Source: Pseudomonas mosselii (lineage in GTDB: Bacteria > Pseudomonadota > Gammaproteobacteria > Pseudomonadales > Pseudomonadaceae). Taken from it: a DNA stretch of 64,000 bases. Position numbers and translations under genes: made by a program. This document shows, one piece after another, positions 30,740 through 39,720 of this stretch; position 1 is the stretch's first letter; each line of letters begins with the position of its first letter. Under the pieces are notes generated by a model. It was given only the letters and a program-made list of their open reading frames with translations, was not told the origin of the DNA and searched no databases. The stretch lies in NCBI RefSeq assembly GCF_019823065.1, contig NZ_CP081966.1:4805501-4869500 (forward strand), given 5' to 3'.

Positions 30740-31858
30740 ATGCCTTACCAATCGAACGAGCTGCTGTTCAACCATTTCAGGGACAACGGCATCGACCTGA
30801 GCAAGATCGACGAACAACTGCAACTGGTCGCGCCGAACAGTCCCAACCTGCCGCTGTACCGCGACATGCTGCTGACCGTGCTGCGCATGGCCCACGACGA
30901 CCGCAACCGCTGGAACGCCAAGATCACCCTGCAGGCCCTGCGCGAGCTCGACCACTCCTTCCGCACCCTCGAGCACTACAAGGGGCGGCGCAAAGTCACC
31001 GTATTCGGTTCGGCGCGCACACCAATGGAACACCCCATGTACGCCCTGGCCCGGGAGCTGGGCGCGACGCTGGCGCGTTCGGACCTGATGGTCATCACCG
31101 GCGCCGGTGGCGGCATCATGGCCGCCGCCCATGAAGGCGCCGGCACCGACCACAGCCTGGGCTTCAACATCACCCTGCCGTTCGAACAGCACGCCAATGC
31201 CACGGTCAATGGCACCGACAAGCTGCTGCCGTTCCATTTCTTCTTCATCCGCAAGCTGTTCTTCGTCAAGGAAGCCGACGCGCTGGTGCTCTGCCCCGGC
31301 GGCTTCGGCACCCTCGACGAGGCGCTGGAGGTGCTGACGCTGATCCAGACCGGCAAGAGCCCGTTGGTGCCGGTGGTGCTGCTCGACTCGCCCGGCGGCA
31401 GTTTCTGGCAGGACGCCCTGGCCTTCATCAGCCGCCAGCTCGAAGAGAACCGCTATATCCTGCCCAGCGACCTCAAGCTGGTGCGCCTGGTGCACAGCGC
31501 CGACGAGGCGGTCGAGGAGATCAACCAGTTCTACAGCAACTACCACTCCAGCCGCTGGCTGAAGAGCCAGTTCGTGATCCGCATGCACCACCCCTTGAGC
31601 GAGGCGGCCCTGCATGATGTGGAAGAAGGCTTCGCCGACCTGCGCCTGAGCGGCAGGTACCACCAGCAACCGGACAGCGGCGCCGAACACGAGGAAGGCA
31701 ACTTCAGCCACCTGACGCGCCTGACCTTTGCCTTCAACGGCCGCGACCAGGGCCGCCTGCGCGAACTGGTCGACTTCATCAATCTGCCGGAGAACTGGGC
31801 CAAACCCCAGCCGATGCACACCACCCAGCGCGCCCGGGAAGCCTTGCGGGTCAGCTGA
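30740..31858 (+). CDS. ppnN: LOG-family nucleotide 5'-monophosphate nucleosidase
   Basis: 372 residues. Rossmann-like LOG/PpnN core with GAGGGIMAAAHEGA (121-134) and the catalytic PGGFGTLDEALE (186-197). Members cleave the ribose-base bond of nucleoside monophosphates; E. coli PpnN is (p)ppGpp-regulated. At 372 residues it is shorter than E. coli PpnN (454), so it may belong to a Pseudomonas subgroup; gene name tentative. Confidence 0.85.
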   Translation: MPYQSNELLFNHFRDNGIDLSKIDEQLQLVAPNSPNLPLYRDMLLTVLRMAHDDRNRWNAKITLQALRELDHSFRTLEHYKGRRKVTVFGSARTPMEHPMYALARELGATLARSDLMVITGAGGGIMAAAHEGAGTDHSLGFNITLPFEQHANATVNGTDKLLPFHFFFIRKLFFVKEADALVLCPGGFGTLDEALEVLTLIQTGKSPLVPVVLLDSPGGSFWQDALAFISRQLEENRYILPSDLKLVRLVHSADEAVEEINQFYSNYHSSRWLKSQFVIRMHHPLSEAALHDVEEGFADLRLSGRYHQQPDSGAEHEEGNFSHLTRLTFAFNGRDQGRLRELVDFINLPENWAKPQPMHTTQRAREALRVS

Positions 31859-31910
31859 ACGCAAAATGCCCTGTACGGCTGACACGCATGGGTGTCAGCC
31901 GTACAGGGCA

Positions 31911-32381
31911 TCAATAATCGTCGAGATCACGACCGCTGAGCAGCCGGCCAATCATGTCCATGGGGAAACCACGGTAGGCGAGAAAACGTGTCTGCTGCGC
32001 CCGGCTGCGTGGATCTTGCGGGCGTTGCCCGGCGAACTTGCGCTGCCAGACATCACGCAGTTGCGTCGCCCAGTCCACTTCGCTGTCGCGCAGGGCCTGG
32101 TCGATATCGCCACGGTTCAAGCCGCGTTGGCCAAGCTCCTCGCGAATTCGCGCGGGGCCGTAGCCGGCACTGGACCGGTAGCGGATGAAGCTTTCCAGAT
32201 AGCGGGCCTCACTGAGCAGCCCTTCTTCGGCCAGCCGATCGAGCGCAGGCTCGATCAGCTCGTCCGGTGCGCCACGCTGACGCAGCTTGCGCGTCAGCTC
32301 GACGCGACCATGCTCGCGGCGAGCGAGCAGGTCCATGGCTGTCCGCCGAACGGCGACGGGGGTGTCGAGTACGACGGACAT
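31911..32381 (-). CDS. recX: Recombination regulator RecX
   Basis: 156 residues from the ATG at 32381 ([13 protein letters not shown]). Three RecX helical repeats ([29 protein letters not shown]...). It binds and inhibits RecA filaments. It follows recA by 8 bp on the same strand, the usual recA-recX pair. Confidence 0.95.
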   Translation of the reverse strand: MSVVLDTPVAVRRTAMDLLARREHGRVELTRKLRQRGAPDELIEPALDRLAEEGLLSEARYLESFIRYRSSAGYGPARIREELGQRGLNRGDIDQALRDSEVDWATQLRDVWQRKFAGQRPQDPRSRAQQTRFLAYRGFPMDMIGRLLSGRDLDDY

Positions 32382-32389
32382 GGGGCCAA

Positions 32390-33466
32390 TCAATAACCGG
32401 CGTCGGCGTCAGCCAGGTCGTCGGCATCGGCTTCGGCTGCACCGGCCTTGGCGGCAGCTGCTGCAGCGGCGGCGGCACCCGCGGTCAGCAGCTTGTCGCG
32501 AATCTGCTTCTCGATCTCGCTGCCAATGGCCGGGTTCTCTTGCAGGTACTTGGCGGCGTTGGCCTTGCCTTGACCGATTTTGTTGCCCTGGTAGCTGTAC
32601 CAGGCACCGGATTTTTCCACCAGGCCTTGGGACACACCCAGGTCGATGATCTCGCCGTTGCGGTAGATGCCCTTGCCGTAGAGGATCTGGAACTCGGCCT
32701 GACGGAACGGTGGCGAAACCTTGTTCTTGACGATCTTGACGCGGGTTTCGCTACCGACCACTTCGTCGCCTTCCTTGACCGCGCCGGTACGGCGGATGTC
32801 CAGGCGCACCGAGGCGTAGAACTTCAGGGCGTTACCACCGGTGGTGGTTTCCGGGCTGCCAAACATCACGCCGATCTTCATACGGATCTGGTTGATGAAG
32901 ATGACCAGGCAGTTGGCGTTCTTGATGTTACCGGTGATCTTGCGCAGGGCCTGGGACATCAGGCGTGCCTGCAGGCCGACGTGCATGTCGCCCATCTCGC
33001 CTTCGATCTCGGCCTTCGGCACCAGGGCGGCCACGGAGTCGACGATGATCACGTCGACGGCGTTGGAGCGCACCAGCATGTCGGTGATTTCCAGGGCCTG
33101 TTCGCCGGTGTCCGGCTGCGAGACCAGCAGGTCGTCGACGTTGACGCCCAGCTTGCCGGCGTACTCAGGGTCGAGGGCGTGCTCGGCGTCGACGAAGGCG
33201 CAGGTGGCGCCGTTCTTCTGGGCTTCGGCGATGACCGACAGGGTCAGCGTGGTTTTACCCGAGGATTCCGGGCCGTAGATCTCGACGATACGGCCTTTCG
33301 GCAGGCCGCCGATGCCCAGGGCGATGTCCAGGCCGAGGGAACCGGTGGAGATGGCAGGGATGGCCTGGCGCTCGTGGTCGCCCATGCGCATGACCGCGCC
33401 CTTGCCGAATTGGCGTTCGATTTGACCCAGGGCCGCAGCCAAGGCGCGCTTCTTGTTGTCGTCCAT
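32390..33466 (-). CDS. recA: Recombinase RecA
   Basis: 358 residues from the ATG at 33466 ([13 protein letters not shown]). Walker [10 protein letters not shown] at 65-73, the LexA/repressor co-protease core, and a C-terminal tail rich in Ala and Asp. It promotes strand exchange and self-cleavage of LexA and phage repressors, including very probably the repressor of the tailocin island 29 kb away. A LexA-type box lies 44 bp upstream. Confidence 0.98.
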   Translation of the reverse strand: MDDNKKRALAAALGQIERQFGKGAVMRMGDHERQAIPAISTGSLGLDIALGIGGLPKGRIVEIYGPESSGKTTLTLSVIAEAQKNGATCAFVDAEHALDPEYAGKLGVNVDDLLVSQPDTGEQALEITDMLVRSNAVDVIIVDSVAALVPKAEIEGEMGDMHVGLQARLMSQALRKITGNIKNANCLVIFINQIRMKIGVMFGSPETTTGGNALKFYASVRLDIRRTGAVKEGDEVVGSETRVKIVKNKVSPPFRQAEFQILYGKGIYRNGEIIDLGVSQGLVEKSGAWYSYQGNKIGQGKANAAKYLQENPAIGSEIEKQIRDKLLTAGAAAAAAAAAKAGAAEADADDLADADAGY

Positions 33467-33509
33467 TGAAATCCTCACGTGTTCGACGTGGCCCTGACGG
33501 CCGGAATAA

Positions 33510-33525
33510 CTGTATAAGTAGCCAG
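33510..33525. promoter_or_regulatory. LexA box of recA
   Basis: CTGTATAAGTAGCCAG fits CTG-N10-CAG with one deviation from the inner consensus; position upstream of recA is the expected one. Confidence 0.85.
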
Positions 33526-33570
33526 TATTATTCCACAGCGATTCGTTTCCGCAAACCCCCGTCGGGCGAT

Positions 33571-34053
33571 TTACTCCGCACCAAGCTGTAACAAGCCGTC
33601 TAACGCGGCGATCACCGTCTGTCGGCGCACCGCTTCGCGGTCGCCGTCGAAGTGCCGGCGCTCGCTGCTCACGTGGGTTCCGTCAGCCCAGGCCAGCCAC
33701 ACCGTGCCCACCGGCTTGGCCGGCGAACCGCCGTCTGGCCCGGCCACGCCACTGACCGCCACCGCAAAGCGCGCTCCGCTGGCGGCCTGGGCGCCCCGCA
33801 CCATGGCCTCGACCACTTCCTGGCTGACCGCCCCCACCTGGGCGAACAACGCCTCGGGGACGCCCAACTGGCGGGTTTTCTGGGCATTGGAATAGGTGAC
33901 ATAGCCGGCCTCGAACCAGGCCGAGCTGCCGGGGATGCGGGTGATCGCCTCGGCGATGCCGCCGCCGGTGCAGGATTCAGCAGTGCTCACCTGGGCGTTG
34001 AAGCGCCGCAGGTGTTCGCCCAGGCGGGTGGAGAGTACGGTGATCGGGTCCAT
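33571..34053 (-). CDS. pncC: Nicotinamide-nucleotide amidohydrolase (CinA C-terminal domain)
   Basis: 160 residues, a stand-alone CinA C-terminal domain ([22 protein letters not shown]...; [20 protein letters not shown]). It deamidates NMN in the pyridine nucleotide cycle. It is cotranscribed in front of recA in Pseudomonas and marks the left border of the tailocin island. Confidence 0.95.
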   Translation of the reverse strand: MDPITVLSTRLGEHLRRFNAQVSTAESCTGGGIAEAITRIPGSSAWFEAGYVTYSNAQKTRQLGVPEALFAQVGAVSQEVVEAMVRGAQAASGARFAVAVSGVAGPDGGSPAKPVGTVWLAWADGTHVSSERRHFDGDREAVRRQTVIAALDGLLQLGAE

Positions 34054-34112
34054 GGCTAGCTCCTGGCAAGACTGCGCCCTACCCTACCACTCCCGCCCCT
34101 GCTGGCAAGCAC

Positions 34113-34613
34113 TCAGGGCGACAGCGCACGGATATAGGCCTGACACGCCCGCAGGGCGATCAGTCCACGGTCGCCGTCGTCGGTGATGGCGACAATTCGT
34201 CGAGCATGCGCCGGGTCAAGTCTGGCGCGTACGGGGCCATGATCCACGCCGCTGGCGCCGGCGGCGGCAGGCACTGGGGCACAGGCGGTGTCGCGCTCGA
34301 CCAGGACCGACAGGCGCAGATCGGCAGTAGCAAGGCGGTCACGCAGGCGAGCCTGAGTCTGTTGGGCATTGGTCAGCTCCTGGAAATGCTTCGTTTCACT
34401 GTCATGCAGGCGTTGTTCGAGGTCCTGGCGCTGATCGCGTTCGGCGAGCAGCAGGCCGTGCAGCGCCTCGGCCTGGTCAAGGCGCTGCTGCACCAGCGCC
34501 TGTTCCTGCTCGGCCAGTTGACGGCCAAGGCGCCAGCCCTGCAGTTGCCAAGCCAGCGCCGCAGACAACGCCATCAACCCAAGGCACAGCGCCAGTTGCA
34601 GGCGGCTCAGCAC
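34113..34613 (-). CDS. i-spanin (Rz-like) of the tailocin lysis cassette
   Basis: 166 residues from the GTG at 34613, supported by GGGAGGT upstream; it overlaps the endolysin stop by 7 nt. N-terminal membrane helix (about residues 6-24) and a long periplasmic coiled coil (about 30-110). It carries the embedded o-spanin gene in another frame. Together they fuse inner and outer membranes after peptidoglycan is cut. Family assigned from architecture and position. Confidence 0.88.
   Translation of the reverse strand: MLSRLQLALCLGLMALSAALAWQLQGWRLGRQLAEQEQALVQQRLDQAEALHGLLLAERDQRQDLEQRLHDSETKHFQELTNAQQTQARLRDRLATADLRLSVLVERDTACAPVPAAAGASGVDHGPVRARLDPAHARRIVAITDDGDRGLIALRACQAYIRALSP
34160..34369 (-). 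CDS. o-spanin (Rz1-like lipoprotein) nested in Rz
   Basis: 69 residues in a different frame inside the Rz-like gene. It has a lipoprotein signal (RLRLACVTALLLPICAC, with Cys in a lipobox-like context) followed by a proline-rich segment (TPPVPQCLPPPAPAAW), the hallmark of Rz1. Nested Rz/Rz1 is known from lambda and P2. Exact start uncertain. Confidence 0.85.
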   Translation of the reverse strand: MPNRLRLACVTALLLPICACRSWSSATPPVPQCLPPPAPAAWIMAPYAPDLTRRMLDELSPSPTTATVD

Positions 34614-35158
34614 AGCACCTCCCGCGCCCGCGTCCACAGTTCGAGGCGCTCCGACAAGCCGTTCAGGCCGCCGTTGATATGCCGGGTGATGCGGTTGAAC
34701 TCGCCCTGGTCGGCCAGGGCGTTGAGCCCGCGCGAGTGCCAGAACCAGGCCGCCGATTCGCAGGCCCAGCGCGGCTGCTCGAGCATCTGCGGTTGCGCCA
34801 GCAGGCGTTCGTCGCCGAACAGCGCACGGCTGCAGGCTTGGTAGTTGTTGCGCCCGGTCACCTGGATCAGGCCACGGCCACAATAGCGTTGGCCGTCGCC
34901 GTCGGCTTCGGGAGTGTTACCCAGGCGCAGGGCCAGGGTGCCGGTGTCGTAGCGGGCCAGGTAGCGTTCGTTGCCCAGTTCCTTGACGTAGCGCAGCTGG
35001 CCGGATTCATGGCCGACCTGGGCCAGGAACGCGGCAATGCGTTTGGGGTGGTCGATTTCCCAGTTGGCCATGGCCGTGTTCAGCGCCGGCAGGAAGGCGG
35101 CGACGCGTTGGCCGGCGAGCGGGTAGATCTGCTTGAGTTGCTGTTCAGTGAGCGGCAT
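34607..35158 (-). CDS. GH19 chitinase-like endolysin
   Basis: 183 residues from the ATG at 35158, chosen because GGAGA lies 8 nt upstream; an ATG five codons earlier is possible. GH19-type lysozyme core with catalytic Glu in QVGHESGQ and the CGRGLIQVTGRNNY motif. It degrades peptidoglycan to release particles. Its start lies inside the end of the upstream Com-type gene. This is the P. aeruginosa R-pyocin type of lysin (PA0629-like) and is the only endolysin in the island. Confidence 0.93.
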   Translation of the reverse strand: MPLTEQQLKQIYPLAGQRVAAFLPALNTAMANWEIDHPKRIAAFLAQVGHESGQLRYVKELGNERYLARYDTGTLALRLGNTPEADGDGQRYCGRGLIQVTGRNNYQACSRALFGDERLLAQPQMLEQPRWACESAAWFWHSRGLNALADQGEFNRITRHINGGLNGLSERLELWTRAREVLC

Positions 35159-35354
35159 CGGTGCATTCTCCATTGCGGTCTGATCGAAAGGCGGCCGGTG
35201 CCGCCTGTGGCTCGCTCAGGGGCGATGGCTCGAAGCGCGCGGCTTTCACGTGATTGAGGGTGCGGCAAAGACCGCACTTGATCTGGAGCTCGGAGGCGGG
35301 GGTGACGCGGGCCAGCAGCTTGTGGCACTGGCCGCAGCGCAAGTCGTGGAACAT
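35145..35354 (-). CDS. Com-type zinc-ribbon protein, copy 1 (upstream of endolysin)
   Basis: 69 residues with two CxxC pairs (CGQCH near residue 7 and CGLCRTLNH near 27), the pattern of phage Mu Com, a zinc finger protein that binds mom mRNA and activates its translation. The stop lies 14 nt inside the endolysin gene, so the two overlap as com and mom do. Sequence resembles copy 2 at 61085-61273 across the finger. Regulatory role is inferred. Confidence 0.85.
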   Translation of the reverse strand: MFHDLRCGQCHKLLARVTPASELQIKCGLCRTLNHVKAARFEPSPLSEPQAAPAAFRSDRNGECTDAAH

Positions 35355-35561
35355 ATGCGAGGTCCTGGTGGTGTCAGCGCCAGGACGACCCGGCGAAAGT
35401 AATGCCTTGCCTGCTCCCGACTATAGAGAGCGCACACGCTCAAGTGCACCGGGAAAAGCTCATCAGGCATCCGTCAGTTCCGGGCGACAGCAGGAAGTCT
35501 TCGGTGTGGACAGTAGAACATCCACGATAGGGCAACCTTGATTGCCCATACTCGATAGACG

Positions 35562-35945
35562 TCATTGCTCAAGCAGCTGCACTGCCAACCACTGCGGTTC
35601 TACAGGACGCTGTGAGCGGTCCGGGTAAGCCATCGATTGCGGCCAGTCACGCAGTGCTTGCAGGTAGTCCAGCAACGCCTTGTGCATATCCTCCGTCAAG
35701 GTCGTGCCCTCCTCGCGCGCCTGCTCATCGATATGGCGCTCCCGTAACCATCGCACCCGAGCGATCTGGGCATCACGCCAATGCCTTTCGTTCGACGCGC
35801 CGTCAGGCTTTTCGACAGGTGATGGCGTGTTGCCTGCCGCCAGCCACGCTTCGTATTCGTCCCAGAATCGGTGACCACACGGAACGGTCGCACCATCTTC
35901 AAGTCGCAGCACCAGATTGGGATTTTCGGTCAGTTGGTAAGCCAT
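35562..35945 (-). CDS. Tail fibre assembly chaperone of Mu-like tail
   Basis: 127 residues (MAYQLTENPNLVLRLEDGATVPCG...), containing a WRDAQIARVRWLRERHIDE helix typical of phage tail fibre assembly/Tfa-like proteins. Lies 9 bp downstream of the fibre gene. Probably folds or trimerises that fibre. About 200 bp to the next gene carries no other gene. Confidence 0.8.
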   Translation of the reverse strand: MAYQLTENPNLVLRLEDGATVPCGHRFWDEYEAWLAAGNTPSPVEKPDGASNERHWRDAQIARVRWLRERHIDEQAREEGTTLTEDMHKALLDYLQALRDWPQSMAYPDRSQRPVEPQWLAVQLLEQ

Positions 35946-35954
35946 GATTGATCC

Positions 35955-37172
35955 TCAGAGTTCGGCATCGGCCGTCGCATGGATGTAGTAGGCCTGCGAA
36001 GGGACCGCGACATCCGAGTTGTAGACATGGGTTCCACGGGTACCGGCATAGAGCACCGCGGCATTACCCGAGGAAATGGCATCGCTGCCTGAGCGCCACT
36101 GGCCTGCCGTGCCTCCAAACGGGGAATACAGGGCGACACTGGGCACTGCGCGCTTCTCGACCTTGAAGGACCATTGCGCATAGGGCTGCGACGCCGAATT
36201 GGCCTGCCCGGCATAGACCCACGACACCAGCATGCCGCCAGTCCATCCCTGGTTGTGACCTGGCCTAGCGCTCAGTTCGAAGGTCTTCTCGTAGTAGCGC
36301 TGGCACAGCGCGAGTTCTTGCATCGCACTGCGTTGCTCGAACGGTGTCTCGACCGGCCCCTCCTCCAGCTGTACCTGGGCAAGATCGAACATCTGCAGGG
36401 CATTCAACGGCAGGTTCCACTCGACCCGCAGGTAGTCGTTGCCATTGCTGCCCATTAACTTGCCGGCGATGGAAGGCAGCTGCACAGCAACGATGTATTT
36501 CTGCCAGACGGTGGTGATGTTTAACTGACCGGCCCCCACGCTGACACCTGCCGAAGGCGACCCTCCCGATCCGAACGTCTGCCTGAAGCTGACAGAAATG
36601 TTTCGAGGCGCATCACTTCTGGCCCAGAAACTCAGCGTTGCCTTCTTGCCGGCGAGCGTACCCACCGACTCCACGGCTTGGCTGATCAGGTGCTGGGTAC
36701 TGCCGGTGCCGGCGATCGTCTGGTGCCAGCGCAAGAAAAACCTTGGTTCGTTGGGCACTTCGGTCTGGCCCGGCGTGAAGCCCTGACGAGAGATGACCAC
36801 TCCTGCGTTGCCGTCCCAGTCACAGCGGAAACGGTCGGCCACGTATCCGCCAATATTGGTTGCAGGATTCAAGGTCCCGCGCTGCCAGAAATCGAAGTTG
36901 CCGTTGATGATCAGGTTCCTGCGATACACCTGGACTGGAAACTTCTGCATCGGGTCCAGTTTGGCCAACTGCCTGATCGCCAGGACCAGCTGATCATTGC
37001 GGTTCTCCGTCGGAACGATACCGGCGGCATAGATCGCGTTGACCAGTTCCTCGGTCACCGCATTACCCCAACTCGCCGGAATCAGCGACCCCGGCATCCC
37101 CGTCGCGGGGTTTTCATCAACGAACTTGCCGTTCACCAGCCCGACGCTGGGAACACTTTTCGGATAATCCAC
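35955..37172 (-). CDS. Tail fibre of Mu-like tailocin
   Basis: 405 residues from the GTG at 37172, preceded by AGAGGAG. The N terminus (MDYPKSVPSVGLVNGKFVDE...PASWGNAVTEELVNAI) is the conserved baseplate-attachment segment of Pseudomonas tailocin fibres; the rest is a jelly-roll-like carbohydrate-binding stretch (LIINGNFDFWQRGT...) and a variable tip. It should decide which cells the particle kills. Chaperone gene follows. Receptor unknown. Confidence 0.9.
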   Translation of the reverse strand: MDYPKSVPSVGLVNGKFVDENPATGMPGSLIPASWGNAVTEELVNAIYAAGIVPTENRNDQLVLAIRQLAKLDPMQKFPVQVYRRNLIINGNFDFWQRGTLNPATNIGGYVADRFRCDWDGNAGVVISRQGFTPGQTEVPNEPRFFLRWHQTIAGTGSTQHLISQAVESVGTLAGKKATLSFWARSDAPRNISVSFRQTFGSGGSPSAGVSVGAGQLNITTVWQKYIVAVQLPSIAGKLMGSNGNDYLRVEWNLPLNALQMFDLAQVQLEEGPVETPFEQRSAMQELALCQRYYEKTFELSARPGHNQGWTGGMLVSWVYAGQANSASQPYAQWSFKVEKRAVPSVALYSPFGGTAGQWRSGSDAISSGNAAVLYAGTRGTHVYNSDVAVPSQAYYIHATADAEL

Positions 37173-37183
37173 GTTGCTCTCCT

Positions 37184-37783
37184 CTAGTCGTAGTTGATCC
37201 GCACCTGCGTGTGCGCCGGTGCGCTGCGCCGTATCAGGCACTCCAGGGCATTACCCGGGTTGAGGCCGAAGCGCTCGCCGAAATAGCTGGCGCCGAAGCG
37301 CCGCCCCAGGCGCTGCCGCCCGCCAGTGTTCAAGGTCCACATGAACTGCGCCTGCCAAGTGCCGAAGTAGTCCCGGCCAAAGCGCACACGGCCGAAGCGC
37401 GGTGCCCTGTGCTCGGTGACGGTGGGCGACGGATAGCCCTGGCCCTGGGCCAGCTCCAGGTAATAGGCGATATGCTGACCGCCCACTGCCAGCAAGCGCT
37501 GGCGCACGGCCAGGCGGCGATCCTCGAACGCCGCCGAAGACCCAAGGCAGGCATCGGGCAACTGCATGACCCGCTCCCAGTCAGACACCAGCTCGCTAAA
37601 GGTTGCCGGGTCCATCTCGAACTGCAGGTCGCGGATGCGCCTGTCCAGACCCGCCAGCTCCTCGGCAGTGCCGGCCAACACCTGATCCAGCTCCGGCACC
37701 CGCTCCGGGTCCCAGGCCGGGCCGTCAGGCAACAGCGCACGCAGTTGCTGGTGATAGTCAGCGGCGTTTCTCAGTCCAGCCAT
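37184..37783 (-). CDS. Mu gp48-like (YmfQ) baseplate protein
   Basis: 199 residues from the ATG at 37783 with GGAGG upstream. YmfQ/DUF2313 family: opening AADYHQQLRALLPDGPAWD, central RRLAVRQRLLAVGGQ, and a beta-rich end. In Mu it links baseplate to fibre. Overlaps gp47-like gene by 13 nt. Confidence 0.9.
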   Translation of the reverse strand: MAGLRNAADYHQQLRALLPDGPAWDPERVPELDQVLAGTAEELAGLDRRIRDLQFEMDPATFSELVSDWERVMQLPDACLGSSAAFEDRRLAVRQRLLAVGGQHIAYYLELAQGQGYPSPTVTEHRAPRFGRVRFGRDYFGTWQAQFMWTLNTGGRQRLGRRFGASYFGERFGLNPGNALECLIRRSAPAHTQVRINYD

Positions 37784-38811
37784 TGGCAACCTCCATACAC
37801 CAGCAACTGGTTGAGCTGCGCCGACACATCGCTGCTCGGCCAGTCGAGGCGATGGTCGCGCTCCCCGCTGGCACCGCTTATGGCCTCGCGGATGTGGCTG
37901 AGCAGCAGCGGTTCGCCCAGTTCGGCCTCGCGCTTGTGCAGGTCGGCCAACTGCGCCTCGACCGCGGCGCGCACGGCGCTGCTGTCGGGGGTCAGGCGCA
38001 GGCGGTAGGTCACCGCGATGGGCGTCGGCGCCAGCACATGCACTTCGGCGGTGACCGGTCGCAGCGGCTCGATGTAGGCCTTAACCGCAGCCAGTTGACT
38101 GGCGTCCGGCAAGGGCTCGGCATCCTCGTCGCACATCACGAACACGCCCACGGTACCCGGCCCCAGGTAATTGCGCCGACACCAGGCGCGGGTCACGCCA
38201 GGGAACTCCAGCGCCCAGGTCACGTAGTCGTCGGCAGAACCACCATGGGGGATCACCCGATACGAGCGGATCACCCGAGCCCGCAAGGCCTCGAGGCTCT
38301 CGACCGCCACCCCGCCGCGCACGCCCGGCGCCAGCACGGTGAAGGGCCCGCCGACACCGGCTACGGGCTGTACCGAGAACAGCGCCAACCCCGCCTCGGC
38401 ATTGCCGACGGTGCCGGGATCGAGGGCCTCGACCGCAACTTGATTGACACCCGACACCAGCACCGGCGTTTCGCTGACGCGATAGCTGCGTCCATCATCG
38501 CTCTGCAGCAATGTGTCGGGCTCCAGGCGCGCGCCAGCGATGGCATTGAAGGCCACCCTGCCAGTGGCGCGCTGGGCGGCCTTGCGCGGTTGCTTCAGGC
38601 GCAGCGTCGCCATGCGCTCGAGAGTGTCCTCGTCGGCGCTGTCCGGGAGGATCTGCTCGGCGATCCAGTCCATGTAGCCGTATAGGCCATAGGCGGCACC
38701 GCTGATGGCCCGGGCCAGCACCTGGGCATCGGCCCGGCGTAGCGGCACGCGGCCCAGGTCGTTCTGGGTGCGGTCGATCAGTTGCGCCAGGTTTGGCGTT
38801 TCAAAGGGCAT
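37771..38811 (-). CDS. Mu gp47-like baseplate wedge protein (baseplate J family)
   Basis: 346 residues with baseplate_J-type sequence (FETPNLAQLIDRTQNDLG...; VIRSYRVIPHGGSADDYVTWAL; RNYLGPGTVGVFVMCD). It forms the wedge of the contractile baseplate. Overlaps gp46-like gene by 11 nt and gp48-like by 13 nt. Confidence 0.94.
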   Translation of the reverse strand: MPFETPNLAQLIDRTQNDLGRVPLRRADAQVLARAISGAAYGLYGYMDWIAEQILPDSADEDTLERMATLRLKQPRKAAQRATGRVAFNAIAGARLEPDTLLQSDDGRSYRVSETPVLVSGVNQVAVEALDPGTVGNAEAGLALFSVQPVAGVGGPFTVLAPGVRGGVAVESLEALRARVIRSYRVIPHGGSADDYVTWALEFPGVTRAWCRRNYLGPGTVGVFVMCDEDAEPLPDASQLAAVKAYIEPLRPVTAEVHVLAPTPIAVTYRLRLTPDSSAVRAAVEAQLADLHKREAELGEPLLLSHIREAISGASGERDHRLDWPSSDVSAQLNQLLVYGGCQWLD

Positions 38812-39199
38812 AGTTCACCTGCCAGCTGTCTCCCAGGTTGATCTCCAGGCGCTCGCCGTCAGCGAGCACCAATGTGGTGTGCAAGGCCAGGCGCTGCAGG
38901 CCGCGACGTTCGCCGCGCACCTCGATCGCGCGGCAGTGGCCGTCGTCGACCAGCCAGTGCAAGGCCTCGCGGGCATAAAACTCGGCGTCGCGGCGGGTCT
39001 GCTCGGTCAGCTTGACCCGTTGCAGCAGCCACAGCCGCGAACCGATACGGTCATCGGCCACGTTCGGGTAGCTGTCGCCCCACCAGCCGTGACGCTGCTC
39101 GTCGTCGAGCGGGTCGTCCGGCGCCGCCCGGCGCCAACTGAACAGGCTGATCAGTACGGCGCGCTCCAGGCCCGTCCGGGTCATGGCAGTCAGGCTCAT
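38801..39199 (-). CDS. Mu gp46-like baseplate protein
   Basis: 132 residues, GP46 family (equivalent of gpW/gp25 wedge components), with the conserved GWWGDSYP and RLWLLQRVKLT motifs. It starts in a 4-nt overlap with the gp45-like gene. Confidence 0.92.
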   Translation of the reverse strand: MSLTAMTRTGLERAVLISLFSWRRAAPDDPLDDEQRHGWWGDSYPNVADDRIGSRLWLLQRVKLTEQTRRDAEFYAREALHWLVDDGHCRAIEVRGERRGLQRLALHTTLVLADGERLEINLGDSWQVNYAL

Positions 39200-39696
39200 G
39201 CCGGCCTCCCGGTCTGGCCGTTGCCGCCCTGCACGCCGCCATGCACGTGCTGGACCTGACTGATGCCGGCGGCCACCTGATCGCCCTTGGAGACGATGCG
39301 GCCACTGTGGCTGAGCAGCGGCGAATCGATGTTCACCGCCGTGCTGGCGCGGATGTTCAGGGTCGCGGTGTCGATATCGATGATCCGCCCGCGCTTGAAA
39401 TGCAGGCGGTCGCCTTCGTCGGTGTACAGCGCCACCTCACCTGGGGCCAAGGCCTGCAGTCGGTAACGACGGTCGCTCAGGGTCAGGACCACGCCGTGGG
39501 AGCGGTCGCCACCAATGAAGGCAACCACCCCCTCGGCGCCAGGATGGGGATGGCTGGTGAGGCCGTAAGGCTCGAGGTGCTCCAGGTCGTCCTGCAGCTC
39601 CCCCGCCAGCAGGCGCATCTGCAGGCGTTGCAACTTGCCGGCGGAATGGGCGAGCACTAGGCTGCCGCGCGCCAGCATGCGCGTTAATAGATTCAT
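39196..39696 (-). CDS. Mu gp45-like central spike protein
   Basis: 166 residues: an N-terminal OB-like domain (about 1-110; PYGLTSHPHPGAEGVVAFIGGDRSHGVVL) and a C-terminal beta-helix-like tip (LNIRASTAVNIDSPLLSHSGRIVSKGDQV). As in Mu gp45, it should pierce the target's outer membrane. The end is His/Gly rich (QVQHVHGG), fitting a metal-capped tip. Confidence 0.92.
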   Translation of the reverse strand: MNLLTRMLARGSLVLAHSAGKLQRLQMRLLAGELQDDLEHLEPYGLTSHPHPGAEGVVAFIGGDRSHGVVLTLSDRRYRLQALAPGEVALYTDEGDRLHFKRGRIIDIDTATLNIRASTAVNIDSPLLSHSGRIVSKGDQVAAGISQVQHVHGGVQGGNGQTGRPA

Positions 39697-39720
39697 GGGG
39701 ATGTGCTCTGTCGGGACCGA

